Shown here piece by piece: positions 28,280-37,807 of a DNA stretch of 63,940 nt (position 1 is the stretch's first letter; every line of letters starts with the position of its first letter). This stretch comes from Weeksellaceae bacterium. GTDB taxonomy: Bacteria > Bacteroidota > Bacteroidia > Flavobacteriales > Weeksellaceae. Location of the stretch: assembly GCA_022013695.1 (NCBI GenBank), contig JAKLPS010000023.1, positions 1 through 63,940 of the forward strand, given 5' to 3'. A model generated the notes under the pieces. It worked only from the letters and a program-made list of their open reading frames with translations. It did not search any database and was not told the origin of the DNA. The position numbers and the translations under genes were made by a program.

Positions 28280-30859
28280 CTATTTCTTTTGCTGAACAGC
28301 AGATTCTATGATTCCGTGTTGTACGGTAGAGTTTCCCGTTTTCACATTTCCTCCGGGGATTCCAGGTCCGCTGTTGACCGGAGCAACGGTTTTTTGACCT
28401 TCACTTGGATCTGGTTCGTTTTTTTCACCGGATTGAGCGGTATTGTCCGTTGGTTTTTGAGAAATCGAGTTTCCGGTTTCGTCCGTCAGTTCCAGCTTGG
28501 CATCACTTTTCAGATATTTCAGAAGTTCTTTTGCCTTGATGCCTTCTGGTGTATTTGCATAATTAAGGACAATCTGTTCCAATTGCAAAATCATAATTTC
28601 TTTACCAGCGTTCTTCCCAGCATTGTAGGCATTAAGCAAATAAAATTTGGGTATCAATGCGTCTTTGGGGTGCTCCGCAATGGCTTTTTCTATGAGGGCG
28701 GCAGACGCTTCGAATTTTTCTGTTTCATAAAGTTTGTACGCATCTGCGTACAGTTGTTCCACATCGGCGGTTGACTTGTTGAAATCCTTATTCTTAGGGT
28801 TTTTCACATACTCTGCGTACGACGTGTACGGATATTTTTGTAAGATTAGCTGTTTTGCTTTTTCGGCTTCAGCAGGATTTTTCTCGTAATTGAAAACGAA
28901 AATGTTGTACAAAGCCTGCAGGTCGGTTTCTTCGTCGGGCTTGTTATCTACCAAGTCAAAAAGGGTTTTGGTTGCCAGTTTTGTGTTGCCGAAGAATGAT
29001 TCGTACATTCTTCCCATTCCTAGACTTGCGGTGTCTCTGGCTTTCTTGAGTAGGCCTAATTCTTCTGCGGAAGTCGGAATTTTTTCCATATAGAATTCTG
29101 GTTCCAGACGTCGCGGATCTGGTGCGTTGGCCAAGCCTAAAGCGTCGTTTTTCAATTCTTCAATCGTCGTGGTTTTTGCAGAATAACGCCAGTTGTCCAT
29201 CAAGGTTCTATTGCCCCAAGTCTGCCGGAAGGCGTTTTCGCCTCGGGGAATATTATTGGAATTGGCAAAATAGAATGTAGATCCGCCCGTGATTCCGAAA
29301 TTCTGAAAACTGTTGGCATCTGTAGAATTTCCCGTGAAGATGGAATTGGCATTATAATCCAAATTGTCAAAGCCTTTGCTTCGTTCTGCTTTTCTTTTTT
29401 CCAATGCTTCTGCCTCCTCTTTCGCTTTTATTTTTTCAATATATTGGGTGAAATAATCTCGCTGCTGGTCGGGCGACATCTTGGCAAGATTCAAAATGCT
29501 GTCATTTTTTTTAATCACATAATAGTTCTTCGAAAGCTTTTTGATATTGGCAGTCAGGCTGGTCAATCTTTCTTTTTCTGGCTGATAGGTCATGACAACA
29601 AGTGCGCTGTCATAATAAACGCCAGCTGTGAGATAGTCGTCTTTTGCAAAATATTTTTTGGCGATTTCGGAATAAGTCAGCCCTCGGATCTGAGGATCGG
29701 ACTGCTTTTCCTTCAACGCTTTTCGGAAATATAAGTCGGCATCTTCCTCTTTTGAAGCCGACGTCGCAATCAATCCAGAGGCGTAATAAAGTTCATTCTT
29801 GCGCGAAGCGTAGGTTCCTTTTTTAGCGATTTTGGCGAGATAAGCAACGGCTTCCTCGTAGCTGTCGGATTTTCCATCGAATGTTTTGGCAATTTCGATC
29901 TGAGATTTCACTTCAAATTCATAGCTACTAGCATATTTGTAAGCGGCGGCAAACGATTCTCTCGCTTCCTCTTTTCTGTTGAGGCTTGCAAGAATTTGCC
30001 CACGCAAAAAGGCAATTCTGCTTTTTGTTTTTCGGTCTTTGTTATATGTAAAAGCATCTTCCAAGACTTCTGCTGCCATTTCTTTCTTGCCCCATTTCAG
30101 AAAGTTCTCTGCCTGGTAAACCTTCAGAATTCTTTTGTGTTCTTTGGACAATTTTATTTTTGGATTATCTTCGAGATCTCGGAAAATCTCATCTGCTCGG
30201 TAATATTCTTTCAACTTGGTGTAGTTGGCTGCTTTGTAAATATACGCCAATGGCAGTCTTTTATCCTTGTCCATCGTGTTGAAAAGGTAGGTAAGCGCAT
30301 CCAAAGATTCCAGATATTTCCCTTGATACATTCGAGCTTTGGCCAGTAAAATGTAGGCGTCGAATATTTTTTTGTTTTTCTCGACTCCATTTACCAAGAC
30401 GGAATATTTTGTAATCGCTTTAATGGCTTTTGCCTCGGTAATTTGCAGAATAGTGGCGCCCTTTTTGCCCGTGGATGCGTTAGTATTGGAAGCCGACACT
30501 CTTGGGTCGTCGCCAGCGTTGAAATTGGCTTCATTACCAGCACTTCTGGAGTTTCCTCGCACGCCCGCTGGCGCGCCAGAATCTTCCGAACTGGAGGATG
30601 CACCACTGGAAAAGGTCTTTGTTTCTGCAACAACATCTTCCGTGGTATAAACAGAGATATAGGGATCATAGAAATTGTCCACGTGAGCCTTGTCTCTGTT
30701 TTGCATTTCTGCAGCCAGCGCTTCTTTGCTGTTAAACAAGGTGTTGTGATAAGTCATAAAACGGTTGATCGGGCCGCTTTTGGTTTTCTTCTTTTTGTGG
30801 CGAGGATTGCAGGCGAGGATGCTGGTGACGGCAAGTATGATTAATAAATATTTTCTCAT
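28280..30859 (-). CDS. porW: T9SS/gliding lipoprotein SprE/PorW with TPR repeats
   Basis: An 859-residue lipoprotein (MRKYLLIILAVTSILAC, Cys17) matching SprE/PorW, needed for type IX secretion and linked to the rotary motor ring. After the Cys a conserved segment reads INRFMTYHNTLFNSKEAL. A Ser/Gly/Ala/Asn-rich linker (about residues 80-130) follows, then tandem tetratricopeptide-like helices (about 145-420 and 640-790) starting at EAKAIKAITKYS. The C-terminal tail is rich in Gly, Pro, Gln and Asn. It follows maf by 68 bp. The low-complexity linker seems longer than in Flavobacterium SprE as I remember it. Confidence 0.85.
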   Translation of the reverse strand: MRKYLLIILAVTSILACNPRHKKKKTKSGPINRFMTYHNTLFNSKEALAAEMQNRDKAHVDNFYDPYISVYTTEDVVAETKTFSSGASSSSEDSGAPAGVRGNSRSAGNEANFNAGDDPRVSASNTNASTGKKGATILQITEAKAIKAITKYSVLVNGVEKNKKIFDAYILLAKARMYQGKYLESLDALTYLFNTMDKDKRLPLAYIYKAANYTKLKEYYRADEIFRDLEDNPKIKLSKEHKRILKVYQAENFLKWGKKEMAAEVLEDAFTYNKDRKTKSRIAFLRGQILASLNRKEEARESFAAAYKYASSYEFEVKSQIEIAKTFDGKSDSYEEAVAYLAKIAKKGTYASRKNELYYASGLIATSASKEEDADLYFRKALKEKQSDPQIRGLTYSEIAKKYFAKDDYLTAGVYYDSALVVMTYQPEKERLTSLTANIKKLSKNYYVIKKNDSILNLAKMSPDQQRDYFTQYIEKIKAKEEAEALEKRKAERSKGFDNLDYNANSIFTGNSTDANSFQNFGITGGSTFYFANSNNIPRGENAFRQTWGNRTLMDNWRYSAKTTTIEELKNDALGLANAPDPRRLEPEFYMEKIPTSAEELGLLKKARDTASLGMGRMYESFFGNTKLATKTLFDLVDNKPDEETDLQALYNIFVFNYEKNPAEAEKAKQLILQKYPYTSYAEYVKNPKNKDFNKSTADVEQLYADAYKLYETEKFEASAALIEKAIAEHPKDALIPKFYLLNAYNAGKNAGKEIMILQLEQIVLNYANTPEGIKAKELLKYLKSDAKLELTDETGNSISQKPTDNTAQSGEKNEPDPSEGQKTVAPVNSGPGIPGGNVKTGNSTVQHGIIESAVQQKK

Positions 30860-30927
30860 CTAATAGATTCAATTGGAAATTGAGGATTTAATCTGTAAAA
30901 ATAACGAATTTTTGCAAGGAAAATTAT

Positions 30928-31515
30928 CTAAGAAATAGTGTTTTGAAAATTGTTGGGCAAGCAATTCAGTTTTTTGAGTTCTTCATAGACCAAATCTACC
31001 GGGAAACCCATCACAGAATAGAAAGATCCCGATATATTTTTAATTTTCGCCATCCCCAGCCAGTCTTGTATGCCATAAGATCCGGCCTTGTCGAAAGGTT
31101 GATAATTCTTGATGTAGAACACAATCTCGTCATCCTTCATTTCAGAAAATTCGACTTCTGTTTTGCAGGTTTTGCTGATTTCTGATGACTGAGTTTTAAT
31201 GGTGAACGCCGTATAAACCTGATGACTTTTGGCCGAAAGGCTTTTCAGCATTTCAAATGCCTCCCGTTCATTTTTGGGCTTGAGCAGGATTTTTTGTTTT
31301 AATGCTACGATGGTGTCGGCGGTTATCAGAATCTCGTCGGCGGCTACATCAAAGGCTTTTGCTTTTTTTTTTGAAATATATTCGGCGATATTTTCCGGAG
31401 CTAAGTTTGAAGGATAAGATTCATCAACATCGATATCCACGGGTTCAAAACTGTAACCAAGTTGTGTCAACAATTCCTTGCGCCTGGGTGATTGTGATGC
31501 TAATAACAATTTCAT
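30928..31515 (-). CDS. maf: Maf-type nucleotide pyrophosphatase
   Basis: Hydrolyses non-canonical or modified nucleoside triphosphates in the cytoplasm. The 195 residues carry the family motifs ASQSPRRKELL near the start, then ADTIVALKQKILLKP, KAGSYGIQDW and SGSFYSVMGFPVD. The ADT and IQD elements suit dTTP/UTP-type (YhdE-like) enzymes. It lies 10 bp after the KdsC-like gene. Confidence 0.93.
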   Translation of the reverse strand: MKLLLASQSPRRKELLTQLGYSFEPVDIDVDESYPSNLAPENIAEYISKKKAKAFDVAADEILITADTIVALKQKILLKPKNEREAFEMLKSLSAKSHQVYTAFTIKTQSSEISKTCKTEVEFSEMKDDEIVFYIKNYQPFDKAGSYGIQDWLGMAKIKNISGSFYSVMGFPVDLVYEELKKLNCLPNNFQNTIS

Positions 31516-31525
31516 TATCAGGCTA

Positions 31526-32047
31526 CTAAGCAGATTTTGTTTCCTCGTCCAGATTCCATTTTCCTTGTATTTTCATCACTTTCTCGATGACGTCGCGCAC
31601 GGCGCCTTTGCCACCGAGAATAGGAGAAATATAGTCAGAAACAGCCTTCACTTCGGGAACGGCGTTGGCCGGACAAGCGGAAATCTCAGCCAGTTTCATA
31701 ATCCCGATATCCGGAATATCGTCGCCCATCATTAGGATTTCGGAATCTTGGATTTGATGTTTAGATTTGAAATCTTCGTAGTCCGAAATCTTGTGCGAAG
31801 ATTTGGGATAATAGTCTTGAATCCCCAAATATTCCATTCTGTTTTGAACCATGGGGTCATTCCCTCCCGTGATGATGCCGATTCTGTAGCCTTTTTTAAT
31901 GGCTTGGACAACGGCATAGCCATCCAATACGCTCATCACCCGCGACATATTTTTGTCCGGCAATAGATAAACGCTTCCGTCTGTGAAAACGCCATCCACA
32001 TCGAATACGAAGGCTTTGATATTTTTCAGTTTGGAGAGATAGCTCAT
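31526..32047 (-). CDS. kdsC: KdsC-like HAD phosphatase
   Basis: A 173-residue HAD phosphatase of the KDO-8-phosphate phosphatase type, in the pathway to KDO for lipopolysaccharide. Motifs: FDVDGVFTDGSVY (catalytic Asp pair), ITGGNDPMV, Lys in KISDYEDF, and GDDIPDIGIMK. No cap domain is visible, as expected for KdsC. I used the ATG at 32047 (MSYLSKLKNIK); a longer start adds 17 basic residues of doubtful value. KDO synthesis fits its position near envelope genes, but substrate specificity is inferred. Confidence 0.87.
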   Translation of the reverse strand: MSYLSKLKNIKAFVFDVDGVFTDGSVYLLPDKNMSRVMSVLDGYAVVQAIKKGYRIGIITGGNDPMVQNRMEYLGIQDYYPKSSHKISDYEDFKSKHQIQDSEILMMGDDIPDIGIMKLAEISACPANAVPEVKAVSDYISPILGGKGAVRDVIEKVMKIQGKWNLDEETKSA

Positions 32048-32197
32048 TTTGTTTTTAGAAATATTGATTTTGATCGCACCCGATCTTTTATTTGTCAAAG
32101 GTAATATTAAATTAGAAAACTATGAGCAGATGTAGCTCCTGCCGTGCTTGCTCAATTCTTCGGATAAAGGGTAGGTTCTATTTTGTTGCTGTTTTTT

Positions 32198-34945
32198 TTA
32201 TTTAAAATTAAATTTAACGGTGAACATAACCTGGCTTGGGCGGATGTAGATTTGGTTGGACATTACCAATTTGTTTGCCGTATCCACACTGACGGTTTCG
32301 TAGAGTTTTCTGTTCGCGATATTCAGCCATTTGAATTCGAAGTCCATTTTTTTCTTGACCCAAGTATATTGGTAGGAAAGATCGTAGAAAGAGTTTCTAA
32401 ATGACAATCCGGTTGTAGAAGAGGAAACGTCGTCCCAATTAAATCCGAACGTGTGATTGTCAGACGGATAGATGTACGCTGCAAGATTGTGATTCCAGCC
32501 ACGCGATTTTTGCTTGAAGTCGCCCGTCTTGTTGTGGCTCTGATTCCAATTCATACTAATGTTGTAATCAATACTGAACCAGCTGAAGTAGGCATTATTA
32601 AATTTGGCGGAAAAAGTCTGGACATTATTGGTTGTTTCGGTCAGCGGAATTGTATTTTGGTCTGTAACGCCAACGGGGACATTTTTGAAAAAGTTGTTGG
32701 AATCCGCATTCCTGTAACTTACGGAGAGGTTGGATTTGAACTTAGGAAAATATTTGCCAATTTCTGTGCTTTCCGATTGACTTTTGGTGTTGGTGGTAAG
32801 ATCAATTAGCTTCAGAGCAGAAGAAAGGCCGCTTCTGGTGTAGCTTTCCAAAATATTCTTGCGATTGGTGCCATAGCTATATCTTACATTGAAGAATAAG
32901 TTGTTGAGAGGATTTCTATATTCTAATCTTGTTCCCACATTTTGGCTTCTGAACTGCGGCATAATATCGGAATCGGGGTTTCTTACGGAGATGCTGAGAG
33001 GATTGGTAAGCATTTTTCCGCCGTATAGGTAGCCGAAGTTCCCAAAATCGTAACTCTGATTGGCAAAAATCCAGTATTTGAAAAACGAGGCAAAATCATA
33101 ACTGGCGAAAAAAGCAGGTTCGAAAACATTGCTGTTCAACTGATTATTCTTGCTATTGAGATGATCTTTGTAGGAAATATTATAAAAATTATAAGGAAGT
33201 GTGAGGTTTAGGTTCAATCGGTCCGATTTGTAATTCACATTGACTTGGGCGTAAGGTTGTGCCTCATTCCAATCCACATCATTGAGGTAGGAATTGTTAA
33301 TAGCGCTAAACGCCCCATTTTTTCCGCCATACAAAACCGAGTTGAGCTGGTTGAAGTTCATATTAAGACCTACTTCTGGGATCAAAGTCCATTTTTTAAA
33401 AGTAAAGCCCACAGAAAGCGAATGATCGACTTCCACCGTGCTGGAATTGGTGTATTGTCTCAGTTTGTCGTAACCATCCAACTCTGGATTGATATTCTGA
33501 AAATTAGTATAGCTCGCTGGGCCGACTTCCAAAGTTTGTCTGTCTTTTTGATACTTAAAATAGCTCATCACGTTTACTAATTTGTCCTTCCAAGGGATAA
33601 TGGTACTGAGTGAGTTTTGAAAAGCTCCTGTTGGCGCCTCCAGAGATTGTCCGCTGCTTCGGTTATCGATAAGATTTGTTATAGGATTGGGTGTGTTTTG
33701 GATGACATCTGCTCTGTCAGCATTCCAGTAACCATTCCAGGTCGTGGTATTTTTGAAAAAACCCTTCTTCGCATTTTTTGTAAAGATCAATTCTCCTTTT
33801 GCTGCATTCGTATAAAAATTATTAGAAGCCACAGATGTAATGGTGCCGCCCGGAGTGTAACTTGGCGAGCCTGCTTCGTAAACATTGATAGAAGTAGATC
33901 CTCTTTCCACGTCGTTATTAGTATAGCTTGCGTTTGCTTTCAGTTCCCATTCTTTGTTTTTGAACGGACTTGTCAAGAGGTTGGCCGAGGCAAAGTGAAC
34001 ATTGTTCATCAAATATCTTTTTTCCGGAAGATTCGGCGTGTCTGCAGATTCTACATTTAACCACGATTTCTGTGTGGTCTGAGATCTTCTGCCTTCCCAT
34101 CGGTTTCCGAAACTCAGCATATTGCCTTCGTTCTCGACGCTTTCGCCATTGTTGTTCGCTTTGTAATTTACCACCCACTGGTTTTTCTGTCCGAAGAACA
34201 TCGGTGTCAGCTTCACATTCCAAAGCAATGGGCTGAAACCTGCGCCAATCTCTCCACGCCCGGTCATCGTCACAGATTTTTTTAGTTTGATGTTAAGCGC
34301 CGCTTGCTCCGATGGAACTTTGTCCCGAAGAATACTTACCGGCTGGTGGTTTTCCAAAACTTCCACTTTAGAAACCGCATCTTTCGGAAGCGAGTTGTTA
34401 ATCGTTCCGTAACCGCCTTCCATCAGATCTTTTCCGTTGACATAAAATTTATTGATAGCCTCTCCTTGATAAAGAACAGTTCCATCTTTATTGACTTCGA
34501 TTCCTGGGATTTTCTTCAAAACATCGGCGAGCGTTCGGTCGTTTTTATTTTCGAAGGATTTGAGATCGTAAGAAATGGTGTCTCCTTTTTTGGTAATTAA
34601 TTTTGTTTTAAGTCTTACTTCCTGGATTTCTGTTGCCTGAGAATCTAATGAAAAATTCAGTTTCTGATCGTCATTTTTGATGGATTGTGTCACCGGTTTT
34701 TGATTAAACGCTTTGATCTTCAAATCCAGATTGCTTTCCGCTGAAGTGAAACTCACTTTGTATTCACCTTTTGCATTGGAAATTCCATAGGCAAGAATGG
34801 CATTTTTTCCCGGTTCTTCTATAGTAATGCTGGCGCTGGCAAGCGGTTTTCCGTCGGCATCAGAGATCACGCCTGTGATGGTTTTCTGCGCGACAACGCT
34901 AAGAGCAAATGTGAGCACAAACAAAAAAGATAGAAGTTTTTTCAT
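32198..34945 (-). CDS. TonB-dependent outer-membrane beta-barrel protein with carboxypeptidase-like regulatory domain
   Basis: A 915-residue outer-membrane protein, starting at the ATG at 34945 (MKKLLSFLFVLTFALSVVAQ signal). An N-terminal CarboxypepD_reg-like domain opens KTITGVISDADGKPLASASI. A plug-like segment reads LADVLKKIPGIEVNKDGTVL and KFYVNGKDLMEGG. A long barrel rich in Asn, Tyr and aromatic pairs ends VMFTVKFNFK. It belongs to the OMP_b-brl_3 / TonB-receptor-like group. The cargo is unknown, and no SusD partner is adjacent. Upstream is a perfect palindrome (35013-35036). Confidence 0.85.
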   Translation of the reverse strand: MKKLLSFLFVLTFALSVVAQKTITGVISDADGKPLASASITIEEPGKNAILAYGISNAKGEYKVSFTSAESNLDLKIKAFNQKPVTQSIKNDDQKLNFSLDSQATEIQEVRLKTKLITKKGDTISYDLKSFENKNDRTLADVLKKIPGIEVNKDGTVLYQGEAINKFYVNGKDLMEGGYGTINNSLPKDAVSKVEVLENHQPVSILRDKVPSEQAALNIKLKKSVTMTGRGEIGAGFSPLLWNVKLTPMFFGQKNQWVVNYKANNNGESVENEGNMLSFGNRWEGRRSQTTQKSWLNVESADTPNLPEKRYLMNNVHFASANLLTSPFKNKEWELKANASYTNNDVERGSTSINVYEAGSPSYTPGGTITSVASNNFYTNAAKGELIFTKNAKKGFFKNTTTWNGYWNADRADVIQNTPNPITNLIDNRSSGQSLEAPTGAFQNSLSTIIPWKDKLVNVMSYFKYQKDRQTLEVGPASYTNFQNINPELDGYDKLRQYTNSSTVEVDHSLSVGFTFKKWTLIPEVGLNMNFNQLNSVLYGGKNGAFSAINNSYLNDVDWNEAQPYAQVNVNYKSDRLNLNLTLPYNFYNISYKDHLNSKNNQLNSNVFEPAFFASYDFASFFKYWIFANQSYDFGNFGYLYGGKMLTNPLSISVRNPDSDIMPQFRSQNVGTRLEYRNPLNNLFFNVRYSYGTNRKNILESYTRSGLSSALKLIDLTTNTKSQSESTEIGKYFPKFKSNLSVSYRNADSNNFFKNVPVGVTDQNTIPLTETTNNVQTFSAKFNNAYFSWFSIDYNISMNWNQSHNKTGDFKQKSRGWNHNLAAYIYPSDNHTFGFNWDDVSSSTTGLSFRNSFYDLSYQYTWVKKKMDFEFKWLNIANRKLYETVSVDTANKLVMSNQIYIRPSQVMFTVKFNFK

Positions 34946-35012
34946 ATTATTTAGAATTGGTTGATGTAAGGAATGATAGTCCATTGCTATATCAGTTTGC
35001 ATTTTAATACGG

Positions 35013-35036
35013 TTTAATGATCAAGAAATCATTAAA
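35013..35036. promoter_or_regulatory. Palindrome upstream of the TonB-type gene at 32198-34945
   Basis: TTTAATGAT-CAAGAA-ATCATTAAA is a perfect 9+9 inverted repeat 67 bp before the start of the TonB-type gene. Its right half with flank (AGAAATCATTAAAG) also appears at 27449-27462, upstream of the YceI-porin operon. The 297-bp gap to the cupin gene holds no gene. Confidence 0.45.
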
Positions 35037-35214
35037 GTATTAGTAAAAAAACCTTGTGGAATGTTACAAACTTTTTCTTTGAGTGATAATAAGAACGAAG
35101 GTTAAATGCCAATATCTTGCGCCCCACGCTCGAAAAACAGAACTTCTGCAAGATGATTTACAAAAGAAGATTCAGTAATTGCAAAATATTATGGATAGAA
35201 ATGCCTAAAATTTA

Positions 35215-35222
35215 TAAATTTG
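35215..35222 (+). promoter_or_regulatory. Putative -7 box of the cupin-like gene
   Basis: TAAATTTG fits TAnnTTTG, 20 bp before the ATG at 35243. No TTG at the expected -33 spacing. Confidence 0.35.
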
Positions 35223-35242
35223 TGCCTTAATATTGTATTCAC

Positions 35243-36124
35243 ATGGGAGTAATTCTAAGACCGATTGATATTGTAGATGATATTACTAAGGAAGATTTTT
35301 TTGAAAAATATCTGAGACCGCGCCAACCAGTAGTCCTTAAAAATATGGCAAAAAATTGGCCTGCGTACCAAAAATGGACGATGGAGTACATAAAAGAAGT
35401 AGTAGGCGATGTCACGGTTCCTCTGTACAACAGTTCCAAAGCCGATCCTGCAGTGCCCATCAACACGCCAACAACAGAAATGAAATTTGCGGACTACATC
35501 GATCTGATCCAAAGAGAACCAACGGATCTGCGGATCTTCTTTTTCGACCCGATAAAGCACGCACCGCAGATTTTGAAAGATTATATCGCCCCGAAGGAGT
35601 TGATGGGTGGTTTTCTAGACAAATATCCCAGTATGTTTTTCGGCGGAAAAAACTCGGTCACGTTTCTTCATTACGACATCGATTTGGCGCACATTTTCCA
35701 TACCCATTTCAACGGAAGAAAACACGTTTTGCTTTTCGAACAAAAATGGAAAGACCGTCTCTATTGCCTTCCCTATGCCACCTACGCTCTGGAAGATTTC
35801 GACATAGAAAACCCCGATTTCAAAAATTTTCCGGCTTTAAATGGCGTAGAAGGCATCGAATGTTTCTTGGAGCACGGCGACACTCTTTTTATGCCAACCG
35901 GCTGGTGGCATTGGATGAAGTATTTGGACGGCAGTTTTTCGCTCTCGCTCAGAGCTTGGGACAAAAGCTGGGGCGTGAAGGTCAACTCACTTTGGAATCT
36001 GACGGTGCAAAGAGGGTTTGACAATTTTATGAAAACGAGATTCAAAGGAAAGTATATGACCTGGAAGGAGAAGAAAGCCGTTCAGAGAGCCAACTATGCT
36101 TTGAAAAGAGGTTTGCCAAAGTAA
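35243..36124 (+). CDS. Cupin-like / JmjC-domain protein (putative Fe(II)/2-oxoglutarate hydroxylase)
   Basis: A 293-residue cytoplasmic protein of the Cupin_8 / JmjC group. Domain signs: RPRQPVVLKNMAKNWPA near the start, the metal motif HxD in FLHYDIDLAHIFH, a second His in PTGWWHWMKY (HxD...H), and SLSLRAWDKSWG after it. Such proteins hydroxylate amino-acid side chains of proteins or small molecules. The partner here is unknown and nothing nearby suggests one. It stands alone on the plus strand between a TonB-type gene and gdhA. Confidence 0.85.
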   Translation: MGVILRPIDIVDDITKEDFFEKYLRPRQPVVLKNMAKNWPAYQKWTMEYIKEVVGDVTVPLYNSSKADPAVPINTPTTEMKFADYIDLIQREPTDLRIFFFDPIKHAPQILKDYIAPKELMGGFLDKYPSMFFGGKNSVTFLHYDIDLAHIFHTHFNGRKHVLLFEQKWKDRLYCLPYATYALEDFDIENPDFKNFPALNGVEGIECFLEHGDTLFMPTGWWHWMKYLDGSFSLSLRAWDKSWGVKVNSLWNLTVQRGFDNFMKTRFKGKYMTWKEKKAVQRANYALKRGLPK

Positions 36125-36191
36125 TTTAAAAGGCGAAAAGTTAATACCATTTCACCAGCGAATTTTTCTGCATCTGCAGGCATCGGAATCA

Positions 36192-36222
36192 AAAATGCAG
36201 CCCAATCTTGGAACTGCATTTT
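36192..36222. terminator. Bidirectional terminator between cupin-like gene and gdhA
   Basis: AAAATGCAG (36192-36200) and CTGCATTTT (36214-36222) pair perfectly, with CCAA/TTGG extending the stem in the loop. The two flanking genes converge. Confidence 0.75.
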
Positions 36223-36265
36223 ATCATCAATTAAATTTTAAAAATATTAAGTCTAAGCTGCGCTC

Positions 36266-37624
36266 TTAAACCAAACCTTGCGCCAGCATGGCTTCCGCAA
36301 CTTTCACGAAACCTGCGATATTGGCACCTTTCACGTAGTTGACGTAGCCGTCTTCTTCTTTACCGTAATCTCTGCACGCCTTGTGAATGCCGATCATAAT
36401 TTCTTTCAATCGGGCATCGACTTCTTCCGAAGTCCAGTTGAGCCGGATGGAGTTCTGCGTCATTTCCAGCCCGGAAGTGGCCACCCCACCTGCGTTGGAC
36501 GCTTTTCCCGGAGAGAATAGCACTTTATTATCAAGGAAATAATTGATCGCGTCTAATGTTGAAGGCATATTCGCCGCTTCAGTTACACATAGACAACCGT
36601 TTGCTACCAATACTTTTGCATCCTCCAGATCCAATTCATTTTGAGTCGCAGATGGGAAAGCAAGGTCACACTTTACTTCCCAAGGTCTTTTCCCTGCGAA
36701 GAACTGCGCTTCCGGATATTTCGTAGCGTAATCTTCCGCTCTGTTATTTCCCATTGCTCTCAATTCCAAAAGATATTCGATTTTCTCGCCGGAGATTCCG
36801 TCTTTGTCGTAGATGTAGCCGTCTGGTCCAGAAATCGTTACTACTTTTCCGCCAAGATCATTTATTTTTTTGATTACGCCCCACGCCACATTTCCAAAGC
36901 CAGAAACTACAACCGTTTTGCCAGCAATGGTTTCATTAATAGTTTTCAACATTTGCTCAGCGAAGTAAACAACACCATAACCAGTTGCTTCCGGACGGAT
37001 TAGTGATCCACCATAAGCCAAACCTTTACCAGTCAAAACTCCGGTGAATTCGTTTCTGATTTTTTTATACATTCCGAAAAGGTATCCGATTTCTCTTGCG
37101 CCAACACCAATATCTCCAGCAGGAACGTCCGTCTCTGGGCCGATGTGTTTGCAAAGTTCCATCATGAATGCCTGACAAAAGCGCATCACTTCCATATCCG
37201 ATTTTCCCTGAGGATCAAAATCGGAACCGCCTTTTCCACCGCCCATTGGCAAAGTGGTTAAACTATTTTTGAAAACTTGCTCGAAGGCAAGAAATTTTAG
37301 CACACTGAGATTCACCGTTGGGTGAAAACGGATGCCGCCTTTGTACGGGCCAATCGCAGAATTCATCTGGATTCTGAAGCCTCTGTTCACCTGGATTTCG
37401 CCATTGTCATCGATCCAGGGCACGCGAAAAATAATAACCCTTTCTGGCTCTGCCATTCTTTCCAGAAGTTTCATTCCGGTATATTCTTTTCTTGTAGCGA
37501 TGAAGGGGATCACGGTGACCGCCACTTCTTTTACAGCTTGTATGAATTCTGGTTCATTTGGATTTTTGGCCTCGATTTTTGCCATAAATTCCTGAATCTT
37601 TTGCTCAACTTTATAGTGTTCCAT
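36266..37624 (-). CDS. gdhA: NADP-specific glutamate dehydrogenase
   Basis: Makes glutamate from 2-oxoglutarate and ammonia. The 452 residues are typical of the hexameric NADP-type: KGGIRFHPTVNLSVLKFLAF, PMGGGKGGSDFDPQGKSD (catalytic and substrate-binding Lys, NADP-type glycine loop), DVPAGDIGVGAREIG and the Rossmann segment VVSGFGNVAWGV. It is monocistronic, with a good Bacteroidota promoter at 37644-37673. Confidence 0.97.
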   Translation of the reverse strand: MEHYKVEQKIQEFMAKIEAKNPNEPEFIQAVKEVAVTVIPFIATRKEYTGMKLLERMAEPERVIIFRVPWIDDNGEIQVNRGFRIQMNSAIGPYKGGIRFHPTVNLSVLKFLAFEQVFKNSLTTLPMGGGKGGSDFDPQGKSDMEVMRFCQAFMMELCKHIGPETDVPAGDIGVGAREIGYLFGMYKKIRNEFTGVLTGKGLAYGGSLIRPEATGYGVVYFAEQMLKTINETIAGKTVVVSGFGNVAWGVIKKINDLGGKVVTISGPDGYIYDKDGISGEKIEYLLELRAMGNNRAEDYATKYPEAQFFAGKRPWEVKCDLAFPSATQNELDLEDAKVLVANGCLCVTEAANMPSTLDAINYFLDNKVLFSPGKASNAGGVATSGLEMTQNSIRLNWTSEEVDARLKEIMIGIHKACRDYGKEEDGYVNYVKGANIAGFVKVAEAMLAQGLV

Positions 37625-37643
37625 TACTCTATGATTATGACAA

Positions 37644-37673
37644 CAAATTTAATTTCTTTTTCGAATTTCGCAA
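37644..37673 (-). promoter_or_regulatory. gdhA promoter (TTG-N19-TAAATTTG)
   Basis: On the minus strand TTG (37671-37673), 19 bases, then TAAATTTG (37644-37651) matches the Bacteroidota TTG-N(17-23)-TAnnTTTG consensus at both boxes, 19 bp upstream of the gdhA ATG. It is among the best promoter matches in the window. Confidence 0.65.
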
Positions 37674-37807
37674 GTATTATTTTGGTTTTTATTGAAAACT
37701 TAATGATATTGCGGATATTATTTGCATAATGTATAATTATATCTTTTCTACTACCGAATTTTGAAGTTAATAATAGATTAGTTCAATATTTCCGAAACAG
37801 GCCGTTC

